Assembly: GCA_002900555.1 (NCBI GenBank) | Contig: MUGD01000004.1 | Location: 1-63,979 of the forward strand | Direction: 5' to 3' | DNA length: 63,979 nt | Source of the DNA: Thermoplasmata archaeon M9B2D | Lineage (GTDB): Archaea > Thermoplasmatota > E2 > DHVEG-1 | Shown: one piece after another, positions 31,120 to 40,304 of the stretch | How the letters are laid out: each line of letters starts with the position of its first letter | How positions within the stretch are numbered: the first letter of the stretch is position 1 | Translations under genes and position numbers: made by a program | Notes under the pieces: generated by a model | The model's database searches: none | Seen by the model: the letters and a program-made list of their open reading frames with translations, nothing else | What the model was told of the DNA's origin: nothing

Positions 31120-31319
31120 CGTGCATACCGTAACCGTATCTCAAGCCCCTCGATTGTGTTTCCCAGACTAATATGCACCTGTTTCCCGTGTTCAAGGAAC
31201 GGAGATTCAGCCTTATACCCACAGCGCTGCAACAACCAGGCATATGAACAGTACATGTATTGGCCGATTTCAGAGGCGCTTATCACGTCAGATTTCTGTT
31301 GTACCTTTGTTTTTCCCAT
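31047..31319 (-). CDS. Cas4-like protein, N-terminal part with a TM helix
   Basis: 90 residues. SASEIGQYMYCSYAWLLQR near 14-32 is the N-terminal Cas4 segment that supplies the first iron-sulfur Cys. GKQVHISLG near 45-53 matches the conserved His of the nuclease fold. A TM helix (WYALVGFVILCLAIFLIFL) ends the protein. The continuation of the Cas4 fold is in the next frame downstream, which also begins with a TM helix. The pair therefore looks like one protein with a two-helix membrane hairpin, broken between the helices. No cas genes or CRISPR repeats are nearby. Confidence 0.65.
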   Translation of the reverse strand: MGKTKVQQKSDVISASEIGQYMYCSYAWLLQRCGYKAESPFLEHGKQVHISLGNTIEGLEIRLRYARWYALVGFVILCLAIFLIFLEVIL

Positions 31320-31417
31320 CGATTTTCGTGATAGCGCAACACTATTTATAGCTACACGGGGGATGACCGAAACAACTCCAAAGGGTTATTTGGTTTTTCC
31401 CAAACGTTTTCAGACAC

Positions 31418-31426
31418 TATATAAAC
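31418..31426 (+). promoter_or_regulatory. TATA box of the beta-propeller gene
   Basis: CTATATAAA; predicted start of transcription about 31447, leaving a leader of about 28 bases that contains GTGAT four bases before the ATG at 31475. Confidence 0.55.
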
Positions 31427-31474
31427 TCCAACAGATATAACAGGAAAATAACACTAGATAATGATGTGATTGGT

Positions 31475-33448
31475 ATGGAAAAGAAAATAAAACAAGTAAC
31501 AGGAATCTTTCTGGTAAGCCTACTGGTGTGCGCAAGTCTTGTGGCCATTATTGCATTCTCGCCACTTGATAAGGGAGCTTACACATATGAACTTGATACA
31601 TTCGGATCATATGATGAACTACTTTCTTTCCTGCAGGAACGATTTGAATCAGCGGCAAACCAGGGACGCTATTATGACTCGATGAACATCCTGTTCGCCA
31701 AATCAGAATCAGGAGCTGCAGATGATGGATCGTTAGGTGGTGAGGCGCCTCCATCCTATTCAACGACCAACGTGCAGGTCGCTGGTGTTGATGAGCCTGA
31801 TATTGTGAAAACCGATGGGATCTACCTTTACGTGGTCGCCAATCAAACGATCTATATTATCAAGGCATATCCAGTGTTCGATGCAACGATTCTTGCTCAG
31901 ATCCGAGTAACAAATGTCAGCATCAGTAACATCTTCATCCGTGATAATAACCTGGTGGTGTTCGGTAACACCGGAGGTTTTTACGGCTATCCTCTTCTAG
32001 AAGATGGCTTAAAGGAAGATGAAGGACGACTTGGTATGTGGTGGGGCGGTATCCAACAGACCGTTATTAATGTCTATGATATTGGTGAACGGACAAATCC
32101 AACCCTGGCTAAGGAAATCAGAATTGATGGTGGATACTTTGATGCCCGTTTGATTGATGAGTACGTCTACGTGGTCGCAACAGAGTACACCTATCAAATC
32201 TTCTATGCTGTTGATGAAAAGAACTACACCCTTTCCATCCCTCAGATATGTATCGATAATATCAGTGAAAACATCTCTGCACAGGACATCTACTATGTCG
32301 ATGTCCCGGAAATTTCTGATACCATGACCCACGTGATTTCACTAAACCTTGACACCAAGGATGTTGTGCAGAAAAGCTTTCTGCTCGGCAGCTCACAGAC
32401 GATGTATGTGTCAAGACACAGTATTTTCCTAGCATCGGTCCATTACCCGTACTATCCTCTGTTACGAGAAGATGGTAGCACCTTTTCAACAAACAACGAA
32501 GTGATTACTATTCTGCATAAAATCTCTATTGATACCGGGGATATCGCATACATCGCGCAAGGAAAAGTACCTGGCTATATCCTAAATCAGTTCTCAATGG
32601 ATGAATTTAATGGTTTCTTCCGGATCGCCACCACCTCGGGAAACAACTGGATGGAAGGTTCTCAGACCCAAAACAACATCTACATCCTTGACGAGAACCT
32701 CAAACAAGTTTCCAAAATCGAGAATATCGCACCTGGTGAATCCATCTACGCAGCTCGGTTCCTTGGGAATCGCGCGTACCTCGTAACATTCGTCCAAGTT
32801 GACCCGCTCTTCACCCTTGATTTATCTGACCCATACAATCCACAGATACTTGGAGAGCTGAAAATCCCTGGATACTCAAATTACCTACATCCCTATGATG
32901 AGAACCATATCATCGGCATCGGAAAAGAAGTTGATTCAACGAATTTCACGTTCGCCGCGATTCAAGGTCTTAAAATCGCCCTGTTTGACGTCAGTGACAT
33001 TGAACAACCAAAAGAAGTCGCAAAAGTCGTCATCGGCGACCGTGGGACCGACAGTCCAGCGCTCTACGACCATAAAGCATTCCTCTTCGATAGAGAAAAG
33101 GAACTGCTTGTCATCCCTGTCAGCCTCTATGAGATTACGCAGGAGGTCAAAGACCGATACATCGAAAGTCAGGGAATGGAACCTCTGTACGGTGAATTTA
33201 CATTCCAGGGAGCGTATGTCTATCGGCTCAGCCTTGAGACTGGTTTTGAACTTAGAGGCAGAATCACCCATCAGACGTCGGAGCAGATGCAATATCCAGA
33301 GGATTACTATTGGTACTGGGGAATGTCCAATACAGACATTACCAGGACGTTGTATATCGCTGACATCCTGTACACGATTTCAGATTCGATGGTAAAGATG
33401 AACAACCTTTCGGATCTTAGCGAAATCGGAAGCATCGACCTCTCCTAG
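31475..33448 (+). CDS. Secreted or anchored beta-propeller domain protein
   Basis: About 657 residues: a hydrophobic N-terminal signal or anchor (TGIFLVSLLVCASLVAIIAF) followed by a large all-beta domain of the 'beta propeller domain-containing protein' type. The entry TNVQVAGVDEPDIVKTDGIY near 90-110 is the hallmark of that family. Repeated strand pairs of the type 'DISDPYNPQ' and 'DVSDIEQPKEVAKV' mark propeller blades. No catalytic motif is seen; probably a surface binding protein. The ATG at 31475 is preferred to the GTG at 31466 because of the GTGAT ribosome site. A strong stem-loop follows the stop. Confidence 0.8.
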   Translation: MEKKIKQVTGIFLVSLLVCASLVAIIAFSPLDKGAYTYELDTFGSYDELLSFLQERFESAANQGRYYDSMNILFAKSESGAADDGSLGGEAPPSYSTTNVQVAGVDEPDIVKTDGIYLYVVANQTIYIIKAYPVFDATILAQIRVTNVSISNIFIRDNNLVVFGNTGGFYGYPLLEDGLKEDEGRLGMWWGGIQQTVINVYDIGERTNPTLAKEIRIDGGYFDARLIDEYVYVVATEYTYQIFYAVDEKNYTLSIPQICIDNISENISAQDIYYVDVPEISDTMTHVISLNLDTKDVVQKSFLLGSSQTMYVSRHSIFLASVHYPYYPLLREDGSTFSTNNEVITILHKISIDTGDIAYIAQGKVPGYILNQFSMDEFNGFFRIATTSGNNWMEGSQTQNNIYILDENLKQVSKIENIAPGESIYAARFLGNRAYLVTFVQVDPLFTLDLSDPYNPQILGELKIPGYSNYLHPYDENHIIGIGKEVDSTNFTFAAIQGLKIALFDVSDIEQPKEVAKVVIGDRGTDSPALYDHKAFLFDREKELLVIPVSLYEITQEVKDRYIESQGMEPLYGEFTFQGAYVYRLSLETGFELRGRITHQTSEQMQYPEDYYWYWGMSNTDITRTLYIADILYTISDSMVKMNNLSDLSEIGSIDLS

Positions 33449-33464
33449 TTCATACTCACACACT

Positions 33465-33526
33465 GGTGAGAGAGGGAAGCTTTTATTTCATCCTCCTTCT
33501 CCTCCCGTCTTCCCTCTCCTCTCACC
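33465..33526 (+). terminator. Stem-loop and T-rich tract after the beta-propeller gene
   Basis: GGTGAGAGAGGGAAG (33465-33479) pairs with CTTCCCTCTCCTCTCACC (33509-33526) with a small bulge, giving a stem of about 15 pairs around a pyrimidine-rich loop. T-rich sequence follows at 33527-33547. It begins 16 bases after the stop codon. Archaeal termination relies mainly on T-runs, so the hairpin may instead stabilise the 3' end. Confidence 0.55.
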
Positions 33527-33639
33527 TTTCTCATTCTTTTTATTACTTAAAAGGGAAGAAATTTTTTTGGTGTGTTCGTTCTAAAAATACACGGAAAACC
33601 TATTAAATAGTAATGGATGGAGGGACATAAGGGTCTATC

Positions 33640-34947
33640 ATGACTGCAATAGTAGGTATACGACGAGAGGATAAGAACCGCTGGGAAAGAAGAGTTCCAC
33701 TGACCCCAGACCATGTGCGTGAGCTACAAAAAAAACATGGGATTAAAACTGTAGTTCAACCATCGGTCATCCGTGTCTTCCCTGATGATTTGTATCGGCT
33801 GGTTGGTGCCCAGGTTCAGGATAATCTGTCGCCAAGCTCTGTCGTGTTCGCAGTAAAGGAAATTCCTACTGACCTCTTTGAAAATGGAAAGACCTACGTG
33901 TTTTTCTCCCATACCATCAAGGGACAGAAGCAGAACATGCCGATGTTGAAAAAAATGATGGCATTGGGTTGCACGTTGATTGATTATGAACGGATCGTTG
34001 ATGATAAAGGACGACGGCTTGTTTTTTTCGGTAGATTCGCTGGTCTTGCCGGTATGGTTGACAGCTTATGGACGTTAGGGCGCCGATTGCATTGGGAGCA
34101 TATCGATACTCCGTTTAATGCGATTAGACAAACTATTCATTATAAGGATCTTACTGAGATCAAAGACCATTTCACTGCGGTTGGAGCGGATATAATGGCC
34201 AATGGGTTGCCTTCATTGTTGACACCGTTTATCATCGGTTTCTCCGGATATGGCAACGTCTCTCATGGTGCACAGGAAATCCTTGAGAGATTACCAGTAC
34301 AAGAGATACAGCCAGGGGATCTTGCATCAGTATCTCGGAATCCCTCAGACAGAACCATCTACAAGGTTGTGTTCAAAGAGCAGCATATGGTAAAACCTGT
34401 TATAGCCGGCAAAGCATTCGATTTGCAGGACTATTACAAGAACCCTGAAGGATATCGTTCTGCATTTGACCAGTACGTACCATATCTTACCATTCTGATG
34501 AACTGTATCTTCTGGAGCAATCGATATCCACGTCTTCTGACCAAAGACTATATGAAAAAATCTTTTCTCATGTCAGAAAAACCACGTTTACGGGTAATAG
34601 GCGATATCAGTGCAGATGTTAACGGTGCGATTGAATTCACCGAAAAGACTACCTCCCCTGATACACCTGTTTTTGTGTACAACCCAATCAGTGATACAAT
34701 CACGGATGGTTATACGGGAGACGGTGTGGTCGTCATGGCAGTGGATAATCTCCCCTGTGAACTACCCAAGGAATCTTCAGAATCGTTCAGTCAGACTCTC
34801 CTCCGGTTTATCCCAGGGATAATGAACGCTGATTTCACGGTGGATGACTTCAACATGGTTGCATTGCCAGATGAGATTAAAAACGCGGTAATCCTCTATC
34901 GAGGGAAGCTTACCCCAGAGTATCAGTACATCAACAAATATTTATAA
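33640..34947 (+). CDS. Lysine-2-oxoglutarate reductase (saccharopine-forming)
   Basis: 435 residues, the LKR half of the eukaryotic AASS enzyme as a separate protein. It starts with VGIRREDKNRWERRVPLTPD near 4-23, as in LKR and alanine dehydrogenase/transhydrogenase N-domains. It contains FFSHTIKGQKQNM near 89-101 and a nucleotide-binding FSGYGNVSHGAQEIL near 203-217. It condenses lysine and 2-oxoglutarate to saccharopine with NADPH. Followed 50 bases later by saccharopine dehydrogenase and then a lysine 6-transaminase, so a catabolic role is favoured. Confidence 0.82.
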   Translation: MTAIVGIRREDKNRWERRVPLTPDHVRELQKKHGIKTVVQPSVIRVFPDDLYRLVGAQVQDNLSPSSVVFAVKEIPTDLFENGKTYVFFSHTIKGQKQNMPMLKKMMALGCTLIDYERIVDDKGRRLVFFGRFAGLAGMVDSLWTLGRRLHWEHIDTPFNAIRQTIHYKDLTEIKDHFTAVGADIMANGLPSLLTPFIIGFSGYGNVSHGAQEILERLPVQEIQPGDLASVSRNPSDRTIYKVVFKEQHMVKPVIAGKAFDLQDYYKNPEGYRSAFDQYVPYLTILMNCIFWSNRYPRLLTKDYMKKSFLMSEKPRLRVIGDISADVNGAIEFTEKTTSPDTPVFVYNPISDTITDGYTGDGVVVMAVDNLPCELPKESSESFSQTLLRFIPGIMNADFTVDDFNMVALPDEIKNAVILYRGKLTPEYQYINKYL

Positions 34948-34996
34948 GGTCATCTGTTTTGCTGCTTCAAACTTTGATAGAATCGGAGGCAACCTC

Positions 34997-36325
34997 ATGA
35001 AGAAAATCCTTGTTCTTGGCGCAGGCATGGTGTCACGACCGATGATCCGGTACCTTTTAGGTCAACCTGATTTTCATGTGATTATGGCAAGCAGAACCGT
35101 CAGTAAGGCAGAACAGATGATCGATGGACATACGCAGGGAGAGGCGTTCTCATTAGATGTCACCGATGATAAAAAGGTAGATGAGTTTGTTTCCAAGGCA
35201 GATGTCGTGGTCAGTCTTTTACCGTACACGTATCATATAAAGGTCGCGGAAATGTGCATTTTGCATAAAAAGCACATGATTACCACATCGTATGTCAGCG
35301 ATGCGATGCAGGCGCTTGATAAGAGAGCGAAGGATGCAGGGATACTGATTCTCAATGAATGTGGTCTTGACCCTGGCATTGACCATATGTCAGCAATGCG
35401 GATCATCCATGATATAGAAAAGAAGAAAGGGACAATCGTCAGTTTTAAGTCAAGCACTGGTGCGCTTCCTGCCCATGAGGCAAACACCAATCCATTTGGA
35501 TATAAGTTCTCCTGGTCACCCCGTGGTGTTCTTCTCGCATCCCGGAATGCAGCGAAATGGCTTGAGAACGGAAAAGAAATCTCAATTCCTGGTGAACAGT
35601 TATTTGAGAATTACTATTTACAGGATATAAACGATGTCGGGACATTTGAGAACTACCCGAACCGTAATTCACTTCCCTACAAAGACATCTATGGACTGAA
35701 ACATGCCAGAACCGTGTACCGAGGAACTTATCGGATGACAGGATGGTGTGAAACCCTACGTGCTATCGCTGCCCTTGGTTGGCTCCGTGAGGAACAACTA
35801 ACGGGATTTACTGGAAAAACCTATGGTGATCTCACCAGATTTTTGATTGGTGCAAAACCAACAGATAATCTCCTGCAGAGTACAGCAAACCACCTTGGTC
35901 TTAAACCGTATGCAGCGGTTATCAAACGACTTGAATGGCTTGGTCTTTTTGGCGACAAACTGCTCCCTTTGGAGAAGAACAACCCTCTGGATTACCTTAA
36001 CGTATTGACCCTTCATAAGATGTCGATGGATCAGCATGAGCGGGACATGGTTGTCATGCACCATGAATTCATCGCCAAGTATCCTACAAAAATGGAGTAC
36101 GTCACCTCCACGTTGGTTGATTACGGCATCCCTGATGGGGACACTTCAGTGGCTCGTACTGTGGCGCTTCCTGCTGCTATCGCGGTAAAGATGATACTCC
36201 AGGAACAAATCACGCTTTCTGGTGTTCATATCCCGGTCGTCCCAGAGATCTATAACCCGATCTTAGATGAACTAGAGGACCTAGGTATCACATTTATGGA
36301 GAAGACCATACCCGTGGTCCAGTGA
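34997..36325 (+). CDS. Saccharopine dehydrogenase (glutamate-forming)
   Basis: 442 residues. Rossmann motif LVLGAGMVSRP near 5-15, then SLLPYTYHIKVAEMC, TSYVSDAM and ECGLDPGIDHMSAM near 121-134, followed by TGALPAHEANTNPFGYKFSW; all are saccharopine dehydrogenase signatures. It cleaves saccharopine oxidatively to glutamate and 2-aminoadipate semialdehyde. Together with the upstream LKR it makes the two-step saccharopine route. Length is normal for the free-standing enzyme. Confidence 0.9.
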   Translation: MKKILVLGAGMVSRPMIRYLLGQPDFHVIMASRTVSKAEQMIDGHTQGEAFSLDVTDDKKVDEFVSKADVVVSLLPYTYHIKVAEMCILHKKHMITTSYVSDAMQALDKRAKDAGILILNECGLDPGIDHMSAMRIIHDIEKKKGTIVSFKSSTGALPAHEANTNPFGYKFSWSPRGVLLASRNAAKWLENGKEISIPGEQLFENYYLQDINDVGTFENYPNRNSLPYKDIYGLKHARTVYRGTYRMTGWCETLRAIAALGWLREEQLTGFTGKTYGDLTRFLIGAKPTDNLLQSTANHLGLKPYAAVIKRLEWLGLFGDKLLPLEKNNPLDYLNVLTLHKMSMDQHERDMVVMHHEFIAKYPTKMEYVTSTLVDYGIPDGDTSVARTVALPAAIAVKMILQEQITLSGVHIPVVPEIYNPILDELEDLGITFMEKTIPVVQ

Positions 36326-36421
36326 TAGCTTTGTAAATGCTAATCAACCGATATCGTTTTATAACAAGGAAATATACCGCTCAATCAGAGAATACGCCTA
36401 TTTTATAGGGGAATTGATTGT

Positions 36422-37738
36422 ATGACGTTAAAACCAACAGAAGTTCATTCAACACTTGGAAAATATATGCTTGCAGACGGCTTTGACCTTGTCTTGGACC
36501 TGAAGAAAAGCAAAGGATGCAGGATCTACGACTCTCGGACTGGACGATATCTCCTTGATGGATTCTCGTTCTTTGCCACTGCACCGCTTGGATGCAACCA
36601 TCCAGCGATGACAACACCGGATTTTATAAGAAAAATGGGAGAAATCGCGATAAATAACCCAACAAACTCTGATGTCTACACCGTTGAGATGGCTGAGTTT
36701 GTCGATGCGTTTGCCAAACACGCGATGCCCAGACACTTTCACCATCTCTTCTTTGTTGCCGGGGGTGCCCTTGCGATAGAAAACGGTATCAAAACTGCAT
36801 TTGACTGGAAGATACGAAAAAACATAGAACGAGGAAACGGTAAGAAAGGCAGACAAGTGATTCATTTCAAAGATGCATTTCATGGTAGAACCGGATATAC
36901 GCTTTCCATGACAAACACCTTTAATCAGAATAAGACAAAGTATTTTACGAAATTCACCTGGCCGCGTATTGACAACCCAAAGATCCGCTTCCCTCTTACG
37001 GATGAGAACATAAAGGATGTACAAGAACGAGAACAACATGCAGTCGCTCAGATAGAGGAAGCAGTGGCACACAACCCAGATGATATCGCTGCTCTCATCA
37101 TCGAACCGATCCAGGGTGAAGGTGGGGATAACCATTTCCGTAAGGAGTTCTTCCAGCAACTTCGCAAGCTTTGTGATGACCATGAGATGATGTTCATCGT
37201 CGATGAGGTCCAAAGCGGTGTCGGGCTGACCGGCAGGATGTGGGCGTACCAGCATTTTGGTTTCGAACCAGACATAATTGCGTTTGGGAAGAAGACACAG
37301 GTCTGTGGCATCATGGTCAGTAACCGGGTCGATGATGTAAAAGACAACGTCTTTGTTGTCCCAAGCAGGTTGAATTCCACTTGGGGTGGAAACCTTGTCG
37401 ACATGGTCCGCTGTCAGAGATACCTCGAGATCATCCAAGAAGAAAAGCTTGTGAAAAACGCAGAGATTCAAGGCAAACGTCTGCTTCAGGGGTTAGAGGA
37501 AATCGAAAAGAAGTATCCACAGAAGATTTACAACGCACGCGGACGAGGCTTGATGTGCGCGTTTGACCTTCCCACATCTGAAAAAAGAGATGAGCTTCAG
37601 GGGAGACTCTATGCCAATGGCCTTCTTGTTCTGACCTGCGGCTCTGTCACGATACGGTTTCGACCTCCGTTGAACATCACTTCTGAAGAGATTGACGAGG
37701 CGTTGGCGATCGTAGAAAAAACAGTGAAAGCGTTCTAA
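36422..37738 (+). CDS. lat: L-lysine 6-transaminase
   Basis: 438 residues, class III PLP aminotransferase. GFSFFATAPLGCNHP near 40-54, VAGGALAIENGIKTAFDWK near 115-133 and the PLP lysine in FGKKTQVCG near 289-297 (preceded by IVDEVQSGVG) resemble the mycobacterial lysine epsilon-aminotransferase (Lat) more than ornithine or GABA enzymes. It converts lysine and 2-oxoglutarate to 2-aminoadipate semialdehyde and glutamate, the same product as the LKR-SDH pair upstream. No semialdehyde dehydrogenase is in the window. Confidence 0.8.
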   Translation: MTLKPTEVHSTLGKYMLADGFDLVLDLKKSKGCRIYDSRTGRYLLDGFSFFATAPLGCNHPAMTTPDFIRKMGEIAINNPTNSDVYTVEMAEFVDAFAKHAMPRHFHHLFFVAGGALAIENGIKTAFDWKIRKNIERGNGKKGRQVIHFKDAFHGRTGYTLSMTNTFNQNKTKYFTKFTWPRIDNPKIRFPLTDENIKDVQEREQHAVAQIEEAVAHNPDDIAALIIEPIQGEGGDNHFRKEFFQQLRKLCDDHEMMFIVDEVQSGVGLTGRMWAYQHFGFEPDIIAFGKKTQVCGIMVSNRVDDVKDNVFVVPSRLNSTWGGNLVDMVRCQRYLEIIQEEKLVKNAEIQGKRLLQGLEEIEKKYPQKIYNARGRGLMCAFDLPTSEKRDELQGRLYANGLLVLTCGSVTIRFRPPLNITSEEIDEALAIVEKTVKAF

Positions 37739-37742
37739 CGGA

Positions 37743-39395
37743 TCAGCAGGTCATTTTCTTCTTCATAAATCCTGCGATATCTTGTATGTTCTTTCGTTCC
37801 TGCTTAGTGGTGTCACGGTCTCGCACTGTTACCATATGATCCGTAAGTGAATCATGATCGACCGTGATGCAGAACGGTGTACCAATCTCATCCATCCGTG
37901 CGTATCGTCGTCCTATCGTCCCGCTTTCGTCATAGTAGGTCGCGATCCCCTCGTTCCTCAAAGAACCATCAATCTCTTTAGCAAGAGCGATAAGCTGATC
38001 ATCACTGATTAGTGGAAAGACCCCGACTTTGATTGGTGCCACAAGCGGATTAAGTTTCAGAATCGTGTAATCCTCCTCTTTTTTCTTTCCCTCGACATAA
38101 TTATGCTCAAGAAGGAAATAAAGAACCCGATCGATCCCATACGACGGTTCAATAACATGAGGGACGAATTTTTCCCCTGTCTGTTTTTCTTTTATTTCAA
38201 CGATGTCGTAGTACTCTTTGGGGATATCGATGGATTCGCCATCGATCGTCACCGTGATGGTCTTCACCTCAGTTACATCCATCTGTTCTAGATGCTGCTT
38301 GATTTTGCCTGCTTTTCCTCCAAACCGTGGGCCAAGGATATTCATCTTAGGTACTACTTTTTTCACCAATAATTCACGAGGCTCCTCAAATGCTCGAAGT
38401 GCGTACATGTCGACACCGGAGGAGATAATATGCGCGTTGAGATCGTAGGCGGATCGGTCTGCGATTCCGACGCATTCTACCCATCCGAACCGTTCACTGT
38501 ACAACTCTGCATCCCAGCATTCGGTCGCGTAATGTGCAAGTTCGTCAGCTGCATGTTTCCTGAAACGGAACTTTGCTGGGTCCACCCCTGCGGTGAAGAG
38601 AAACTCCTGGGTCAGATACATATAATACGCTAACGCCTGGTTGTTGATGATGTTCTGTTTCACTGCCTCTGCAACTGCGATGTTCCATTCTTTTTCATTG
38701 TCAAAAAGGATCAGCTCGTTGTCTTTTATCGTGTCAAAAGAGGGATGGGTCTTGTCCTTTGGATCGAAGAATACTTCTGCTTCTGCCATGCAAAACTCGC
38801 GTTGCCGTAGGGTTCCTTGTCGTGGGGAGATTTCATTGCGGTATCCTTTGCCTATTTGTACGACTCCGAACGGTAGTTTTTTCCGACGATGCTGATAGAG
38901 AAGATGGAAGTTTGTAAAAATCCCCTGTGCCGTCTCTGGCCGTAGGAACGCCTTACGTCCCTCTCCTACGCCGATCGTTGTTGAAAACATTAGGTTGACA
39001 GGACGGGCGTCCTGCAAATGGGCTTTACAGGTCGGACAGATGATCTTGTTTTCCTTGACCGCATTTTCGATAGAGGTCCCCTTGTCGATGATATCCTCGA
39101 CCTTATAGGATCGGTTGCAATGGCTGCAATCAACCGTGAGATCGGTAAACTCCTCCACATGCCCGGATGCTTTTAACACCTCGTATAGTGTAATGGTCGG
39201 AGTACTTATCTCAACACAGTTATCCTTAAGCAGAAAGAACGTTCTCCAGAGGTTCTCGACATTGTTTTTCAACTGTGAGCCAAGTGGTCCGTAATCGTAG
39301 AACCCTGCGATACCCCCATAGATTTCAAAAGAAGGATAAATAAATCCTCTCCTTTTTGCTACCATCATGATTTTATCGTAAATATCTTGTGGCAT
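37743..39395 (-). CDS. glyS: Glycyl-tRNA synthetase (archaeal/eukaryotic dimeric type)
   Basis: 550 residues. Class II motif 1 region GFYDYGPLGSQLKNN near 31-45, a four-Cys zinc-like insert (CSHC...CPTC), FLRPETAQGIF, motif 2 GYRNEISPRQGTLRQREF near 183-200, and motif 3 SYGIDRVLYFLLEH near 425-438. A C-terminal anticodon-binding domain ends the protein. Charges tRNA-Gly. The final gene of a probable amidohydrolase-CBS-glyS series with gaps of 21 and 33 bases. Confidence 0.96.
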   Translation of the reverse strand: MPQDIYDKIMMVAKRRGFIYPSFEIYGGIAGFYDYGPLGSQLKNNVENLWRTFFLLKDNCVEISTPTITLYEVLKASGHVEEFTDLTVDCSHCNRSYKVEDIIDKGTSIENAVKENKIICPTCKAHLQDARPVNLMFSTTIGVGEGRKAFLRPETAQGIFTNFHLLYQHRRKKLPFGVVQIGKGYRNEISPRQGTLRQREFCMAEAEVFFDPKDKTHPSFDTIKDNELILFDNEKEWNIAVAEAVKQNIINNQALAYYMYLTQEFLFTAGVDPAKFRFRKHAADELAHYATECWDAELYSERFGWVECVGIADRSAYDLNAHIISSGVDMYALRAFEEPRELLVKKVVPKMNILGPRFGGKAGKIKQHLEQMDVTEVKTITVTIDGESIDIPKEYYDIVEIKEKQTGEKFVPHVIEPSYGIDRVLYFLLEHNYVEGKKKEEDYTILKLNPLVAPIKVGVFPLISDDQLIALAKEIDGSLRNEGIATYYDESGTIGRRYARMDEIGTPFCITVDHDSLTDHMVTVRDRDTTKQERKNIQDIAGFMKKKMTC

Positions 39396-39428
39396 CAGCG
39401 AAAATCTCCTACGCTAGAAAAAGGAAAT

Positions 39429-40283
39429 TCATTTCGAGGATTTAAACATGCATGACATCAAATCGATATCGGTAACCATTCCTAGCAGTTTGTTCTCAGG
39501 GCTAACTACGGGAACATGGCTGATTTTGTTTTTTATCATCTTGCGTGCGATTTCAGAAATCGGGTCGTTCTTATACGCTTTGATGACATTTGTAATCATT
39601 ATTTCTTTGACAGCGACTGGGGGGAGATCTACCTTTGTTGTCGAATAATACAGCCGGATTGTGTCCCTGATTCCTTCCCAGGTCCAATCATCCTCATCAC
39701 CACCCATGCCAAGGTTGGTTTGCGATACACTTTCTTTGATGTGGCTAAGTTTGAAGAGGTCGCCTTCGCTGACGATTCCACCAAGTATACATTCTTTGTT
39801 TAGGATGGGAAGCGCAGTTTCACTGGTTACATTGATGATTTCCATGATAATTGTGATAGGAGTTTCCTCGTAAACCGGGACAAGGTTTCTTGTAAAATAG
39901 TTATCCACGATGTCATCATAGGAATCGTCTAGTACCGTAAGGATATCAGTAGGGCTGATGATGCCAATGAGATTTTTCCTCTTATCAACCACGGGGAGAC
40001 CATGGATGCGATGGTCATAGAGGAGCTTTGCAGCCGCTGATAGGTTTTCATCTTTCATCACCGTGTATGGTTTTGTGCTCATAATCAACGCGATTTGTTC
40101 TTCATCAGGGTTTTTGAAAATGTCGGAACGAGTGAGAACACCTGCGACTTTCTTTGTATCTTTCTTTAGAATTGGCATCCCGGAGACATTATGTTTTGCA
40201 AGGGTCTTTAATGCCTCTCGTATAGTGCCTGGTACGTATCCAATAACCAGTTCTTTTGACATCGCGTTTTCTACTTTCATCAT
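39429..40283 (-). CDS. Four-CBS-domain protein
   Basis: 284 residues made of four CBS motifs and nothing else: each shows the pattern 'hGhVT-D-[IL]' (GVLTRSDIF, GIISPTDILTVL, GGIVSEGDLFKL and GMVTDIDLMSCM). Tandem CBS pairs bind adenine nucleotides or SAM and usually regulate a partner. No enzyme domain is attached. The upstream gene is an amidohydrolase of the adenosine/SAH deaminase type, so an adenosyl ligand would be consistent, but this is inference. Confidence 0.88.
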   Translation of the reverse strand: MMKVENAMSKELVIGYVPGTIREALKTLAKHNVSGMPILKKDTKKVAGVLTRSDIFKNPDEEQIALIMSTKPYTVMKDENLSAAAKLLYDHRIHGLPVVDKRKNLIGIISPTDILTVLDDSYDDIVDNYFTRNLVPVYEETPITIIMEIINVTSETALPILNKECILGGIVSEGDLFKLSHIKESVSQTNLGMGGDEDDWTWEGIRDTIRLYYSTTKVDLPPVAVKEIMITNVIKAYKNDPISEIARKMIKNKISHVPVVSPENKLLGMVTDIDLMSCMFKSSK

Positions 40284-40304
40284 TGTTATCCCTCTCGTCC
40301 CTAC

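Noticed and set aside
30514..31319. CRISPR-associated Cas4 as evidence of a CRISPR locus
   Set aside because: No repeat-spacer array and no cas1, cas2 or effector genes are visible. Stand-alone Cas4-like nucleases are common in archaea.
36449..37471. 340-residue open frame on the minus strand
   Set aside because: It lies entirely opposite the lysine 6-transaminase, whose sequence shows clear family motifs. The antisense frame has no recognisable domain and biased, unlikely composition.
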